Shown here piece after piece: positions 7,970 through 15,671 of a DNA stretch of 19,576 nt. Under the pieces are notes generated by a model. It was given only the letters and a program-made list of their open reading frames with translations. It did no database searches and was not told the DNA's origin. The number at the start of each line of letters is the position of its first letter. Within the stretch, counting starts at the first letter, position 1. Source of the DNA: Mollicutes bacterium (GTDB lineage Bacteria > Bacillota_I > Bacilli_A > RF39 > UBA660); assembly GCA_012838395.1 (NCBI GenBank), contig DUPI01000043.1, forward strand, positions 1 through 19,576, given 5' to 3'. The translations under genes were made by a program, and so were the position numbers.

Positions 7970-7983
7970 TATATGACTGCTAA
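7957..7983 (-). promoter_or_regulatory. CIRCE-like operator 2, overlapping the -35 box
   Basis: The minus strand reads TTAGCAGTC-N9-CATTGCTAA, matching CIRCE at 8 of 9 and 7 of 9 half-site positions with the exact 9-bp spacer. The TTGACA box lies across the spacer and the second arm. Its centre (7970) is 46 bp from that of CIRCE 1 (7924). Taken whole, both sites score 15 of 18. That HrcA binds it is inference. Confidence 0.68.
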
Positions 7984-8054
7984 AATATTTTTATTTTTAT
8001 TGTATGCACTTTTATAATTATTATGACTTAAATCTGTTAGTCAAATATTTTAAT

Positions 8055-8081
8055 AAAAAAAGAAGCATATAAATACTTCTT
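8055..8081 (-). terminator. Terminator after the acidic tail-anchored protein, upstream of the heat-shock operon
   Basis: On the minus strand an 8-bp stem, AAGAAGTA with TGCTTCTT (one G-T pair, 6-base loop; 8060-8081), runs into a T tract ending at 8055. It starts 11 bp after the stop at 8092 and separates the ABC-transporter unit from the hrcA promoter. Confidence 0.85.
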
Positions 8082-8091
8082 GTGTTAAGTT

Positions 8092-8592
8092 TTATTTAAG
8101 CATTTTGGTTATAACCGGTAACAATATAACAAACAAAATCAAGATTGTAAATAAAAATATAATAAAAGTTAAACTGCGGTTATTATTAAGTTCTTCTTCA
8201 ATCGCATCATTACTATCTGGTTCCTCTTGTTCTAAACTATTTGATTGATAATTAACATTATTGTTCAAGTCAGTAAGCTCAGCATTATTTAGCATTTCTT
8301 CAACATTTTGAGTTGTTAAAGTTGTTTCCATAGAAGGCTCTACATTGACCTCTTCAATTATGTTAGCATTTTCAATTGGTTCCTCAAATAAATCATTACC
8401 TAATGATGTTACATTTGTTGTTTGGGGTTCTTCACTATATTGAGATTTTAATTGATTATCTTGTTTTTCAACATCCATAAAATCTGACAACCAATCATCA
8501 TTAATTGGTTCAGGATTAGCATTAACTGTTTCTACAAAATCAATTTCATCAATGATTTCAAAATCATCAAATATATCATTTTTATTATCCAT
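8092..8592 (-). CDS. Acidic protein with one C-terminal membrane anchor, function unknown
   Basis: I do not recognise this 166-residue protein. The first ~138 residues are low-complexity and very acidic, rich in Asp, Glu and Asn (for example MDNKNDIFDDFEIIDEIDF), and probably disordered. Residues ~140-163 form one hydrophobic helix ending VITKMLK, so it should be anchored by its tail with the acidic part in the cytoplasm. The ATG at 8592 has a GAGGAG site eight bases upstream. It lies 63 bp after the second ABC gene, with no terminator between them, so it may be the last gene of that operon. It shares its design, though not obviously its sequence, with the protein at 13328-14110. Confidence 0.8.
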   Translation of the reverse strand: MDNKNDIFDDFEIIDEIDFVETVNANPEPINDDWLSDFMDVEKQDNQLKSQYSEEPQTTNVTSLGNDLFEEPIENANIIEEVNVEPSMETTLTTQNVEEMLNNAELTDLNNNVNYQSNSLEQEEPDSNDAIEEELNNNRSLTFIIFLFTILILFVILLPVITKMLK

Positions 8593-8655
8593 GAACTCAG
8601 CTCCTCTTTATTATATATAAATTATATCAAAAAAAAGTTAAAAAAGATAGTAAAA

Positions 8656-10416
8656 TTAATTATCAAATTGACTATTATATAAATCATAATAAAAACCTTT
8701 TTTATTAATTAATGTCTTATGTTTTCCTTTTTCGATTATTTCACCATCAACAATAACAATTATTTGATCAGCATTTTTTATTGTTGATAAACGATGGGCA
8801 ATGATAAAACTGGTTTTACCTTTCATCAATTTTTTCATTCCTCTTTGAATAGCAACTTCCGTTCTTGTATCGACATTACTTGTTGCCTCATCTAAAATTA
8901 AAATTTCATGATCTGCTAAAATAGCGCGGGCAATGGCTATTAATTGACGTTGTCCTTGAGAAAAATTTGACCCCTCTTCTTCTACATGAGAATAGTACCC
9001 TTCAGGTAATCGTCTAATAAAAGAGTGAACTTGTGCTTTTTTACAAGCTTCAATAACCTCCTCCAAAGTTGCATCCATTTTACTATATTTTACATTATCC
9101 AAAACCGTTCCCTTAAATAAATGAGTATCTTGGAGAACAATACCAATTTTTTTTCTTAAATCAGTTTTTCTTACTTTACTTATATCTTTTCCATCAATAG
9201 TAATAACTCCTGAATCTAAATCATAAAATCTTGATAATAAATTAATAATTGTCGTTTTTCCGGCACCTGTAGGTCCGACAAGAGCAATGTTTTGTCCTGG
9301 ATTAACCTTTAAATTAATATTTTTAAGTATTAATTTTTCTTTTGTATACCCAAAATTGACATTAATAAATTCTACTTCACCTTTAATCTCATCCATTTTT
9401 AATGGTCGCTTAACATCTTTTACTTCAATTGGATAATCGATAATATCGAAAATTCGTTCTGCTCCCGCTAAGGAAGATTGAATTGATGAATAAATGGTAG
9501 CCAATTGATTAATTGGACGCCTAAACATTTTTGAATAAGATAAAAAAGCTAAAATACTGCCTACTGTGGCGTATCCTTTAAGGGTCATCCCTGCACCGAC
9601 AGCTATAATTAAAATATTTCCGAGATTTGTAATAGCCATATTAATTGGCATTACTAAACTAGAATATAGTTGAGCTTTAATTGACATATCCTTTAAATTT
9701 ACATTATGAACTTTAAAGTTATCAATTGATTCTTGTTCTTTACCATAACCCTTCACTACTTGAATTCCACTTATTCTTTCTTCAGCATAAGCGTTTAAAT
9801 TTCCCAACACTTGTTGTCTACTTTTATAATAATAACGAGTTTTTTTGGAAATAAGAAGGACGAATATAGTAAATAGTGGAACCGTCAATATCGTTGTAAA
9901 AGCTAATACTGGATTAATAACAAACATAGCAATAGTTACACCGATTAAAATTAAAATACTATTAATAACTTGTATAACAGAATCACTTAATGTATCACTA
10001 ATTATAGTAATATCATTAGTAAAGCGACTCATTAAATCTCCTCTTTTGTTTTTATCAAAAAAGCTTAATGATAATTTTTCAAGATGGTTAAATAAATCCC
10101 TTCTAATATTAAAAAGAGCTTTTTCTGATATTGATACCATAATAAATCCAGATAAATAATTAAATAATGACGATAAAAAATAAACAATACCTAATAACAA
10201 TAATAATATAAATAGACTGTTTAATTGACCACTTAGAATAAATTTATCAACAGCCAATAATGTTAAAATAGGTCCTAAAACGGTAGCAATCGTTGATAAA
10301 ACAACCATAATTATTACTATAATTATTCCTAATCGATCTTGTCGTAAATAATTCCATAGTCTTTTAATAGTAGCCTTCGGATTTGTGATTTCTTCTTTAA
10401 TAACTTCCTTACTCAT
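8656..10416 (-). CDS. ABC exporter half-transporter, subunit with intact ATP site residues
   Basis: A 586-residue membrane-ATPase fusion of the exporter type. The N-terminal ~320 residues carry about six hydrophobic helices. The ATPase domain has Walker A GPTGAGKTT, a signature FSQGQRQ (variant of LSGGQ), Walker B ILILDEATSNVD with the catalytic Glu, and the switch His in IIAHRLSTI. Its ATG (10416) directly follows the TAA of the upstream ABC gene, with GGAAGTGG as the ribosome site, so the two are coupled. Together they look like heterodimeric multidrug exporters such as BmrCD or LmrCD. In such pairs this subunit's Walker B Glu and His work with the partner's signature motif. The substrate cannot be told from sequence. 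Confidence 0.92.
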   Translation of the reverse strand: MSKEVIKEEITNPKATIKRLWNYLRQDRLGIIIVIIMVVLSTIATVLGPILTLLAVDKFILSGQLNSLFILLLLLGIVYFLSSLFNYLSGFIMVSISEKALFNIRRDLFNHLEKLSLSFFDKNKRGDLMSRFTNDITIISDTLSDSVIQVINSILILIGVTIAMFVINPVLAFTTILTVPLFTIFVLLISKKTRYYYKSRQQVLGNLNAYAEERISGIQVVKGYGKEQESIDNFKVHNVNLKDMSIKAQLYSSLVMPINMAITNLGNILIIAVGAGMTLKGYATVGSILAFLSYSKMFRRPINQLATIYSSIQSSLAGAERIFDIIDYPIEVKDVKRPLKMDEIKGEVEFINVNFGYTKEKLILKNINLKVNPGQNIALVGPTGAGKTTIINLLSRFYDLDSGVITIDGKDISKVRKTDLRKKIGIVLQDTHLFKGTVLDNVKYSKMDATLEEVIEACKKAQVHSFIRRLPEGYYSHVEEEGSNFSQGQRQLIAIARAILADHEILILDEATSNVDTRTEVAIQRGMKKLMKGKTSFIIAHRLSTIKNADQIIVIVDGEIIEKGKHKTLINKKGFYYDLYNSQFDN

Positions 10417-12162
10417 TTAAACCACTTCCTTTGTTAGTTGTGAATTATATATACTTTTATATACAGCATTATTTTTAATTAAAGTTTCATGAGTTCCAAT
10501 TCCCGAAACTTGCCCATCATCGAGAACAATTATTTGATCAGAATCCAGTGCTGTTGCAATTCTTTGTGTTATAAAAAACACCGTTTTATTTTTTAATTTA
10601 GTTTTTAATGCTTTCCTTATTTTCATTTCAGTTTTCATATCAATCGCACTTGTGGTGTCATCTAAAATTAAAATTGGTGAATCCATAACAAGCGCTCGAG
10701 CTAATGATAATCTCTGTTTTTGACCACCACTTAAATTTGTAGCCCCTTGTTCTATCTTATAATCATAAGCTTCCGGATATTTAATGATAAACTCATGGGC
10801 TTGGGCGATTTTAGCAGCTCTTTCTACTTCTTCTAAAGTAGCGCCAGGATTACCATACTTTATATTATTTATTATAGTATCTGAAAATAATGATGATTGT
10901 TGAAAAACAACACTAATGTTTTTTCTTAATGTCTCTAGCGAATATTCTTGAATATCGATATCATCAATTAAAACAGTACCTTTTACCGGATCATAAAATC
11001 TAGCAATTAATGAACTAATTGTCGTTTTCCCACTTCCTGTTGAGCCTAAAATAGCAACTTTAGTTCCAGCTTGAACTGAAAAATTAATATCCTTCAAAAC
11101 TAGATCTCCACTACCAGCTTGATAAGCAAAACTAACATTTTGAAATTCAACTTTTCCCTTTATTTCATTTTTATCAATTGGATATTCAGGATTTTTAACA
11201 TCTTCAGTTAAATCAAAAATTTCATTGATTCTATTGGCACTAACAATACTTCTAGTTGTAACCGCAATAGCCATAGAGGCCATCAAAATAGTAGTTAAAA
11301 TATTAGTTAAATATTGAATAAATGCCATAATACTACCAATTTGCATATCTTCAAAGATAACCATTTTACCACCATGCCACAGTATGAAAACAGTAGCTAA
11401 GTTAATAAAAAGCATCATAAGTGGCATCGCTAACACTAATAATCTCATAGCCGTAATCATTACGTCTTTCATTTTCTCATTCACTTGTTCAAATTTTTGA
11501 ATTTCGTAATCTTCCATAACAAAAGATTTAACCACTCTAATGCCAGCTAAGTTTTCTCGTACAACAGAGTTAACACTGTCAACTGTTTCTTGTGTTATTT
11601 GAAAATAAGGAAAGGCCTTTTTTATAATTATAATTATTGCAACAATAATAATGGGAATAAAAAATAATACTATTAATGATAATTTAGGACTTATTATTAT
11701 AGCCATAATAACACTACCAATCATAATAATTGGAACTCTAAAAACAAACCTAAGTGACATCATAATAACATTACCAATTATTGCTGCATCATTAGTTAAA
11801 ATAGTAATTAATTGTCCTGTTTTTAATTTGTGAAAATTAAAAAATGATAAACTATTAATTTTTCGGAATAACTCTTCACGGATATCAGAAGTTGCTGACT
11901 CACTAGCTAAGGCTGAAAAGTAAATACTTCCTATTCCACCTAAAATTCCTATTATTGATAGAATAATCATTAGTCCTATATTTAAAATAATATAATTTAA
12001 ATCATTATTACCAATCCCATTATTTACTATATTAGCCATTATCGTCGGTAATAACAAATCCATAATAACTTCTAAAATAATCAATAGAGGTGCTAAAACA
12101 GCCCATTTTTTGTAAGGTTTTAAATACCTTAATAATTTAATTAATTTTTTCACAGACCTCAT
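10417..12162 (-). CDS. ABC exporter half-transporter, subunit with degenerate ATP site
   Basis: About 581 residues: six predicted helices, then an ATPase domain with Walker A GSTGSGKTT and a canonical LSGGQKQR. Walker B is ILILDDTTSAID, with Asp in place of the catalytic Glu, and the switch His is Gln in FFITQRIAT. This paired loss is typical of the degenerate subunit of heterodimeric exporters (BmrC, LmrC, TM287 type). It can bind but hardly hydrolyse ATP at that site, while its intact signature completes the partner's site. The start is uncertain: GTG 12165, ATG 12162 or GTG 12153. The last follows AGGTGAT and gives MKKLIKLLRYLKPYKK. Each overlaps the end of the upstream hydrolase gene. The next ABC gene begins at the adjacent base. 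Confidence 0.92.
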   Translation of the reverse strand: MRSVKKLIKLLRYLKPYKKWAVLAPLLIILEVIMDLLLPTIMANIVNNGIGNNDLNYIILNIGLMIILSIIGILGGIGSIYFSALASESATSDIREELFRKINSLSFFNFHKLKTGQLITILTNDAAIIGNVIMMSLRFVFRVPIIMIGSVIMAIIISPKLSLIVLFFIPIIIVAIIIIIKKAFPYFQITQETVDSVNSVVRENLAGIRVVKSFVMEDYEIQKFEQVNEKMKDVMITAMRLLVLAMPLMMLFINLATVFILWHGGKMVIFEDMQIGSIMAFIQYLTNILTTILMASMAIAVTTRSIVSANRINEIFDLTEDVKNPEYPIDKNEIKGKVEFQNVSFAYQAGSGDLVLKDINFSVQAGTKVAILGSTGSGKTTISSLIARFYDPVKGTVLIDDIDIQEYSLETLRKNISVVFQQSSLFSDTIINNIKYGNPGATLEEVERAAKIAQAHEFIIKYPEAYDYKIEQGATNLSGGQKQRLSLARALVMDSPILILDDTTSAIDMKTEMKIRKALKTKLKNKTVFFITQRIATALDSDQIIVLDDGQVSGIGTHETLIKNNAVYKSIYNSQLTKEVV

Positions 12163-13213
12163 CACCTACCTTATTTATTATTAACTTTTCATAAATTAAA
12201 CTCACCAATTCAGGCCAAAATATTTTTAGCTTATTATTATCTCTAGTTGGATGAACACGATTAGATAATAAAATTATGGCTAATTCATTATCCTTATCAA
12301 TCAACATTCGATTCCCAGTAAAACCTGTGTGATAAATTACTTTTTTAGAAATAGGGTTAACAACATCAGAACCCGTTCCTTTAATCCAAGCAATTGTTCT
12401 ATACCTCCCTTTTGAATCTTGAATTATCGGCTTATACCATAAATTAATGATTTCTTTAGAAATTATTTGATTACCCTTATAAACACCTTCATCTAAAATC
12501 ATTTTAGCATATTTAACAAGATCAAAAACAGTACTAAAAACACCAGCATGACCTGCTACCCCATCAAATAATCTAGCTTTTTTATCGTGAACAATTCCTT
12601 TAATATAAATATCCCCTTCTTTTTCTGTAGGAGCACACCTATCTATATTAATAGGATTATATGTTGTGTCAGTCATATTTAACTTCTTAAAAATTAGATT
12701 ATTCGCTAAAGTATCTAATTTTTGGTTAGCAACCTTTTCTATTAATAATCCTAAAATAATAAAACCAATATCAGAATATATGGCTTTACTATGTCTTTTT
12801 TCTTTTTTATCAACATTGAATATTAGTTCTAAATAGTCATCTTTTGTTTTGACATTCATCCAATTTATATTAGCAGGTAAACCTGAAGAATGAGTTAACA
12901 AATCTACAACCGTAATGTCTTCATGTTTAAATTCAGGAATATATTTTCTAACAGGATCTGTTAATTTAATAGTCCCCTCTTCGACTAACTTACCGATTAA
13001 AAAATTTGTAACTATAACTTTAGTTAATGAGGCCAAATCATATATTGTATCTAGCTTATTTCCTTCTAAAGTTGGTAATAAAGATTTATTACCAACAACA
13101 TCTATAATTAGTTTCCCTTTATATAGTATCGCATACACGGCTCCTGGAAACACAGTGTTTTCTGCGCCTTTTTTCATTTTATTTTGTATTTCACTTAATA
13201 CATTATCCATCAT
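12137..13213 (-). CDS. Serine beta-lactamase-like hydrolase (class C / esterase type)
   Basis: A 358-residue member of the penicillin-binding-like serine hydrolases. Visible motifs are SxxK as SLTK (62-65, in DLASLTKV), YSD (146-148, the YxN-type element) and HTG (295-297, replacing KTG), with GHAGVFSTVFDL typical of class C-like esterases. There is no signal peptide, so the enzyme should be cytoplasmic, where an esterase, amidase or cell-wall fragment role is likelier than antibiotic resistance. The start is ATG 13213 (or 13210) after GAGGATGAT; a longer frame to 13240 overlaps the promoter. The stop overlaps the ABC start by about 26 bases, so it heads the exporter operon. A joint function with the exporter is inference. 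Confidence 0.88.
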   Translation of the reverse strand: MMDNVLSEIQNKMKKGAENTVFPGAVYAILYKGKLIIDVVGNKSLLPTLEGNKLDTIYDLASLTKVIVTNFLIGKLVEEGTIKLTDPVRKYIPEFKHEDITVVDLLTHSSGLPANINWMNVKTKDDYLELIFNVDKKEKRHSKAIYSDIGFIILGLLIEKVANQKLDTLANNLIFKKLNMTDTTYNPINIDRCAPTEKEGDIYIKGIVHDKKARLFDGVAGHAGVFSTVFDLVKYAKMILDEGVYKGNQIISKEIINLWYKPIIQDSKGRYRTIAWIKGTGSDVVNPISKKVIYHTGFTGNRMLIDKDNELAIILLSNRVHPTRDNNKLKIFWPELVSLIYEKLIINKVGDEVCEKIN

Positions 13214-13228
13214 ATCATCCTCGCAAAC

Positions 13229-13257
13229 ATTATATCTCATTAAAAAAAAGATTGCAA
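13229..13257 (-). promoter_or_regulatory. Putative promoter of the hydrolase-ABC exporter operon
   Basis: TTGCAA (13252-13257, 4 of 6) and TATAAT (13229-13234, 6 of 6) are 17 bp apart. Six bases after the -10 box comes the ribosome site GAGGAT, so the mRNA would start at the ribosome site. Confidence 0.55.
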
Positions 13258-13292
13258 TTAAAACTACAACTTCTTACAATGTATGCAGTAAT

Positions 13293-13317
13293 AAAAAAAC
13301 AACTACTATGTTGCTTT
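13293..13317 (-). terminator. Terminator after the 260-residue tail-anchored protein
   Basis: On the minus strand the stem AAAGCAAC/GTTGTTTT (one G-T pair, 6-base loop) ends in a run of seven T. It starts 11 bp after the stop at 13328 and lies just upstream of the hydrolase promoter. Confidence 0.75.
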
Positions 13318-13327
13318 CTATCTTTTA

Positions 13328-14110
13328 TTATGGTTTATAAAAATTATATACAATATAAACTGCTGCTGATATTATGATAACCGTTATTAAAAATGTTAAA
13401 GCTTTAATCATAAAATTATTTTTCTTTAAAGTTTTTTTAATATCTTTCAAATCTTCAAAGTCATCATCAGAAAAATTAAAACTGGAAGTAAAGAATGATC
13501 TATCAATTTTATCAATATTGCTATCAGTTTTTTCTACATCTTTAACTTCTTCCTCATTATCAGCTTGTTCACGCTCTCTAATCATTGTCTCTTCACCAGC
13601 TTGAAGAGAAGATAATAAATTTAAACTCAACTCTCTATCTTCTAATTTATTTAACATACTAGTATTAGTAATAGTATTAATTAACTCTTTCAACTCTTGT
13701 TCTTCAACTGGTTCATCTAATCTTATCTTTTTTAATATATCATATTGGGTGTTATTTAATTGGCGATAATCTTCTGGCTTTTCGCCACGCTCCATTTTTG
13801 CTTTATTTAAAACATCTCTAATGTCGTAAATTTTCTCTTCATCTTCCATTAATGAAATTCCTACATTAAGAGGTTCTTTTTTTGTAAGCATTGATTCGTG
13901 CATGTCTGGTTTTTGTTTTTTTTGAGCACTTTTTAATAATTCTTGAATTTGTGTTAAATCAATTTGATTGGTTTTCTCAATACTCGCAATTCCCTCAATA
14001 TTAGTATATTCTCCAACATCATAAATTGTACGATACAATTTTTCGTTTTTAAGACTGCGACTTTTGATATTACTATTAGTTCTATAATATTTTTCCATTC
14101 GACTACCCAT
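13328..14110 (-). CDS. Acidic tail-anchored protein of 260 residues, function unknown
   Basis: I cannot name a function. The protein starts MGSRMEKYYRTNSNIKSRS. A patch around residues 20-45 (NEKLYRTIYDVGEYTNIEG) looks like a folded, conserved motif, and is followed by helical, highly charged, acidic sequence. Residues ~235-256 (ALTFLITVIIISAAVYIVY) form a single membrane helix near the C-terminus, after a basic stretch (KKTLKKNN), so the body should face the cytoplasm. The ATG at 14110 is five bases after GAGGTG; ATG 14098 is an alternative. It is transcribed alone, divergent from the ferredoxin gene, and ends at its own terminator. A cell-envelope or division role is possible but unsupported. 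Confidence 0.82.
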   Translation of the reverse strand: MGSRMEKYYRTNSNIKSRSLKNEKLYRTIYDVGEYTNIEGIASIEKTNQIDLTQIQELLKSAQKKQKPDMHESMLTKKEPLNVGISLMEDEEKIYDIRDVLNKAKMERGEKPEDYRQLNNTQYDILKKIRLDEPVEEQELKELINTITNTSMLNKLEDRELSLNLLSSLQAGEETMIREREQADNEEEVKDVEKTDSNIDKIDRSFFTSSFNFSDDDFEDLKDIKKTLKKNNFMIKALTFLITVIIISAAVYIVYNFYKP

Positions 14111-14134
14111 AATAACACCTCATCAACTACTACT

Positions 14135-14163
14135 ATGATATCACAATTTAGAAGTTTTTTAAA
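14135..14163 (-). promoter_or_regulatory. Possible promoter of the 260-residue tail-anchored protein
   Basis: TTTAAA (14158-14163, 4 of 6) and TATCAT (14135-14140, 5 of 6) are 17 bp apart in the short region shared with the divergent ferredoxin promoter. The match is modest. Confidence 0.35.
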
Positions 14164-14170
14164 CATTATA

Positions 14171-14211
14171 TTGCATTTTAAATCTTTTTTAACTATAATG
14201 AATATAGGAGG
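14171..14211 (+). promoter_or_regulatory. Promoter and ribosome site of the ferredoxin gene
   Basis: TTGCAT (14171-14176, 3 of 6) and a perfect TATAAT (14194-14199) are 17 bp apart. Six bases later comes AGGAGG (14206-14211), then ATG at 14216. The leader would be only about 10-12 nt. Confidence 0.55.
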
Positions 14212-14215
14212 ATTT

Positions 14216-14404
14216 ATGAAGAAAGTAAAGATAATAGAAGAAAATTGTATTGCATGTGGTTTGTGTGAATCAATTATTAGTGACGTTTTTGTTGTTGAAG
14301 AAGTAGCCCGTGTAATTGTTGATGAAGTAACAGAAAATCAAATAGAAAGTGTTCAAGAGGCAATTGACTCTTGTCCCACTGATGCCATTGAGTGGGTTGA
14401 GTAA
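14216..14404 (+). CDS. Single-cluster [4Fe-4S] ferredoxin
   Basis: A 62-residue cytoplasmic electron carrier. The cluster ligands are Cys11, Cys14 and Cys17 (NCIACGLCE) and Cys53, followed by Pro (SCPTDAIEW), the pattern of the monocluster ferredoxins of Bacillus and Thermotoga. A second CxxCxxC set is absent, so it holds one cluster. The start ATG 14216 is set by AGGAGG five bases upstream; the longer open frame to the left is not coding. The gene is alone on the plus strand, with its own promoter and terminator, so its redox partner cannot be inferred from neighbours. Candidates such as pyruvate:ferredoxin oxidoreductase are outside the window. Confidence 0.95.
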   Translation: MKKVKIIEENCIACGLCESIISDVFVVEEVARVIVDEVTENQIESVQEAIDSCPTDAIEWVE

Positions 14405-14411
14405 ATTAATT

Positions 14412-14445
14412 AAAATAGTAACTAAAATTTAGTTACTATTTTTTT
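14412..14445 (+). terminator. Bidirectional terminator between ferredoxin and the GGDEF gene
   Basis: A perfect 12-bp stem (AAAATAGTAACT, 14412-14423, with 14431-14442) and 7-base loop are followed on the plus strand by T7 (14439-14445). On the minus strand the same hairpin is followed by TTTTAATTAATTT. The right arm overlaps the last codons of the convergent GGDEF gene. Confidence 0.88.
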
Positions 14446-15665
14446 AATTTTTTTTCTTCAGAATACACAAATCCCCTAATTAAACATTTATCACTTATAT
14501 TTTTTATAAACTCGACTTCAGCAAGACTTTCTACATTAACAAATATAGGAGTTATGTTTAAATCTAATAACAATTTAATAACATACTCTAATACCGTATT
14601 ATATTTTTTTTCATTTATAGCTTTTACTAATACCTTTTTATGAATATTAACATAGTCAATATCAGTAACCGATACTATGGACAATACAATATCATTCTCA
14701 CTAAAATTTAAATCATCAATACAAATAGAAAATCCAATTTTCCTTAATTCAATAATAATATCAATTAATTTATAAAAATTATCGATGCAGCCTGATACGG
14801 TGATACTTAAAATTATATTTTGAAAACTATAATTGTTCTCTTCTTGAAGACCTTTTATCAAGTTAATAAAATTACACTCTCTTGACAACAAGGTGTCATA
14901 ATGAACATTAATCATACATCTTATATTACCGTCAAGTGTAGGAATTATATTTTTCAGCAAATTTTGAATGCTACTAACATCAATTCGCTTAATTCGATAA
15001 TTGATTTTTAAAGTTTTAAACTTATCATTTGAAAAAATCGATAACCCATCACTATCACGAGAATATATTTGACTAATTAAAGGTGTTTTACCATCTATGT
15101 CAAATATTTTTTGAACAGCGTAGGTAATCAAATTATTTTCTATTAATTTATCTATTTTTTGAATAAATGCTTCACGACATTGAATTTTTAATAAAAATTC
15201 ATCTCGATAATCCTCGTAAAATTTATCATTGTTTTTGGCTTCATACATAGTAATATCAGATTTATACATAGTTTCCTCTAAGTTATTATCGCATGATTTA
15301 ATGCCACAATTAAAATTAAATCCAATCGGAATTTTTCCCTTTTGATATTCTTCTAATAATCTCTGGTCCACTATTTTCAAATTTTCAATAATTTGATTAT
15401 GCTTCAATTCCGTTAAAATAACAAACTCATCGCCACTTCTTCTAATAATTAACGAATTCTTAAAAACACTAAGGAGACTATTAGCAAATGTTATAAGACT
15501 TTTATCACCGGCATCATGTCCGAAATTATCATTTATATATTTTAATTTTTTTAAATCAATTGAAATTAAATAACACTTTTCCCTTTTTTCTATATATTTA
15601 CTATAATTTTCTTTTAAATAAAACAAATTGTATAATCCTGTTAAATTATCAATATATTCCCTCAT
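14436..15665 (-). CDS. GGDEF-domain protein with degenerate EAL domain
   Basis: A 409-residue cytoplasmic protein without signal peptide or sensor domain. Residues 1-~160 form a GGDEF domain starting DNLTGLYN, with INDNFGHDAGD and SGDEF at 77-81, so cyclic-di-GMP synthesis is possible. The upstream RxxD inhibitory site is absent and the second Asp of the usual DxD metal site is Lys39. Residues ~165-400 have the outline of an EAL domain, but EAL is replaced by QIY (199-201) and the KxD-type lysine by Asn340; only DD (317-318) and Asn253 remain. Phosphodiesterase activity is therefore unlikely, and the domain may bind a ligand or partner. The ATG at 15665 is six bases after the rluB stop, with AGGAAGTGAT upstream, so it is cotranscribed with rluB. 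Confidence 0.85.
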   Translation of the reverse strand: MREYIDNLTGLYNLFYLKENYSKYIEKREKCYLISIDLKKLKYINDNFGHDAGDKSLITFANSLLSVFKNSLIIRRSGDEFVILTELKHNQIIENLKIVDQRLLEEYQKGKIPIGFNFNCGIKSCDNNLEETMYKSDITMYEAKNNDKFYEDYRDEFLLKIQCREAFIQKIDKLIENNLITYAVQKIFDIDGKTPLISQIYSRDSDGLSIFSNDKFKTLKINYRIKRIDVSSIQNLLKNIIPTLDGNIRCMINVHYDTLLSRECNFINLIKGLQEENNYSFQNIILSITVSGCIDNFYKLIDIIIELRKIGFSICIDDLNFSENDIVLSIVSVTDIDYVNIHKKVLVKAINEKKYNTVLEYVIKLLLDLNITPIFVNVESLAEVEFIKNISDKCLIRGFVYSEEKKLKK

Positions 15666-15671
15666 CTTTCA

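Noticed and set aside
8593..8655. Promoter or terminator between the second ABC gene and the acidic protein
   Set aside because: TATAAT-like boxes occur but no -35 at proper spacing, and no stem followed by a T run; poly-T alone is expected at this base composition.
13964..14215. N-terminal extension of the ferredoxin frame
   Set aside because: It overlaps the divergent gene and the ferredoxin promoter; ATG 14216 has AGGAGG at the right distance and matches ferredoxin length.
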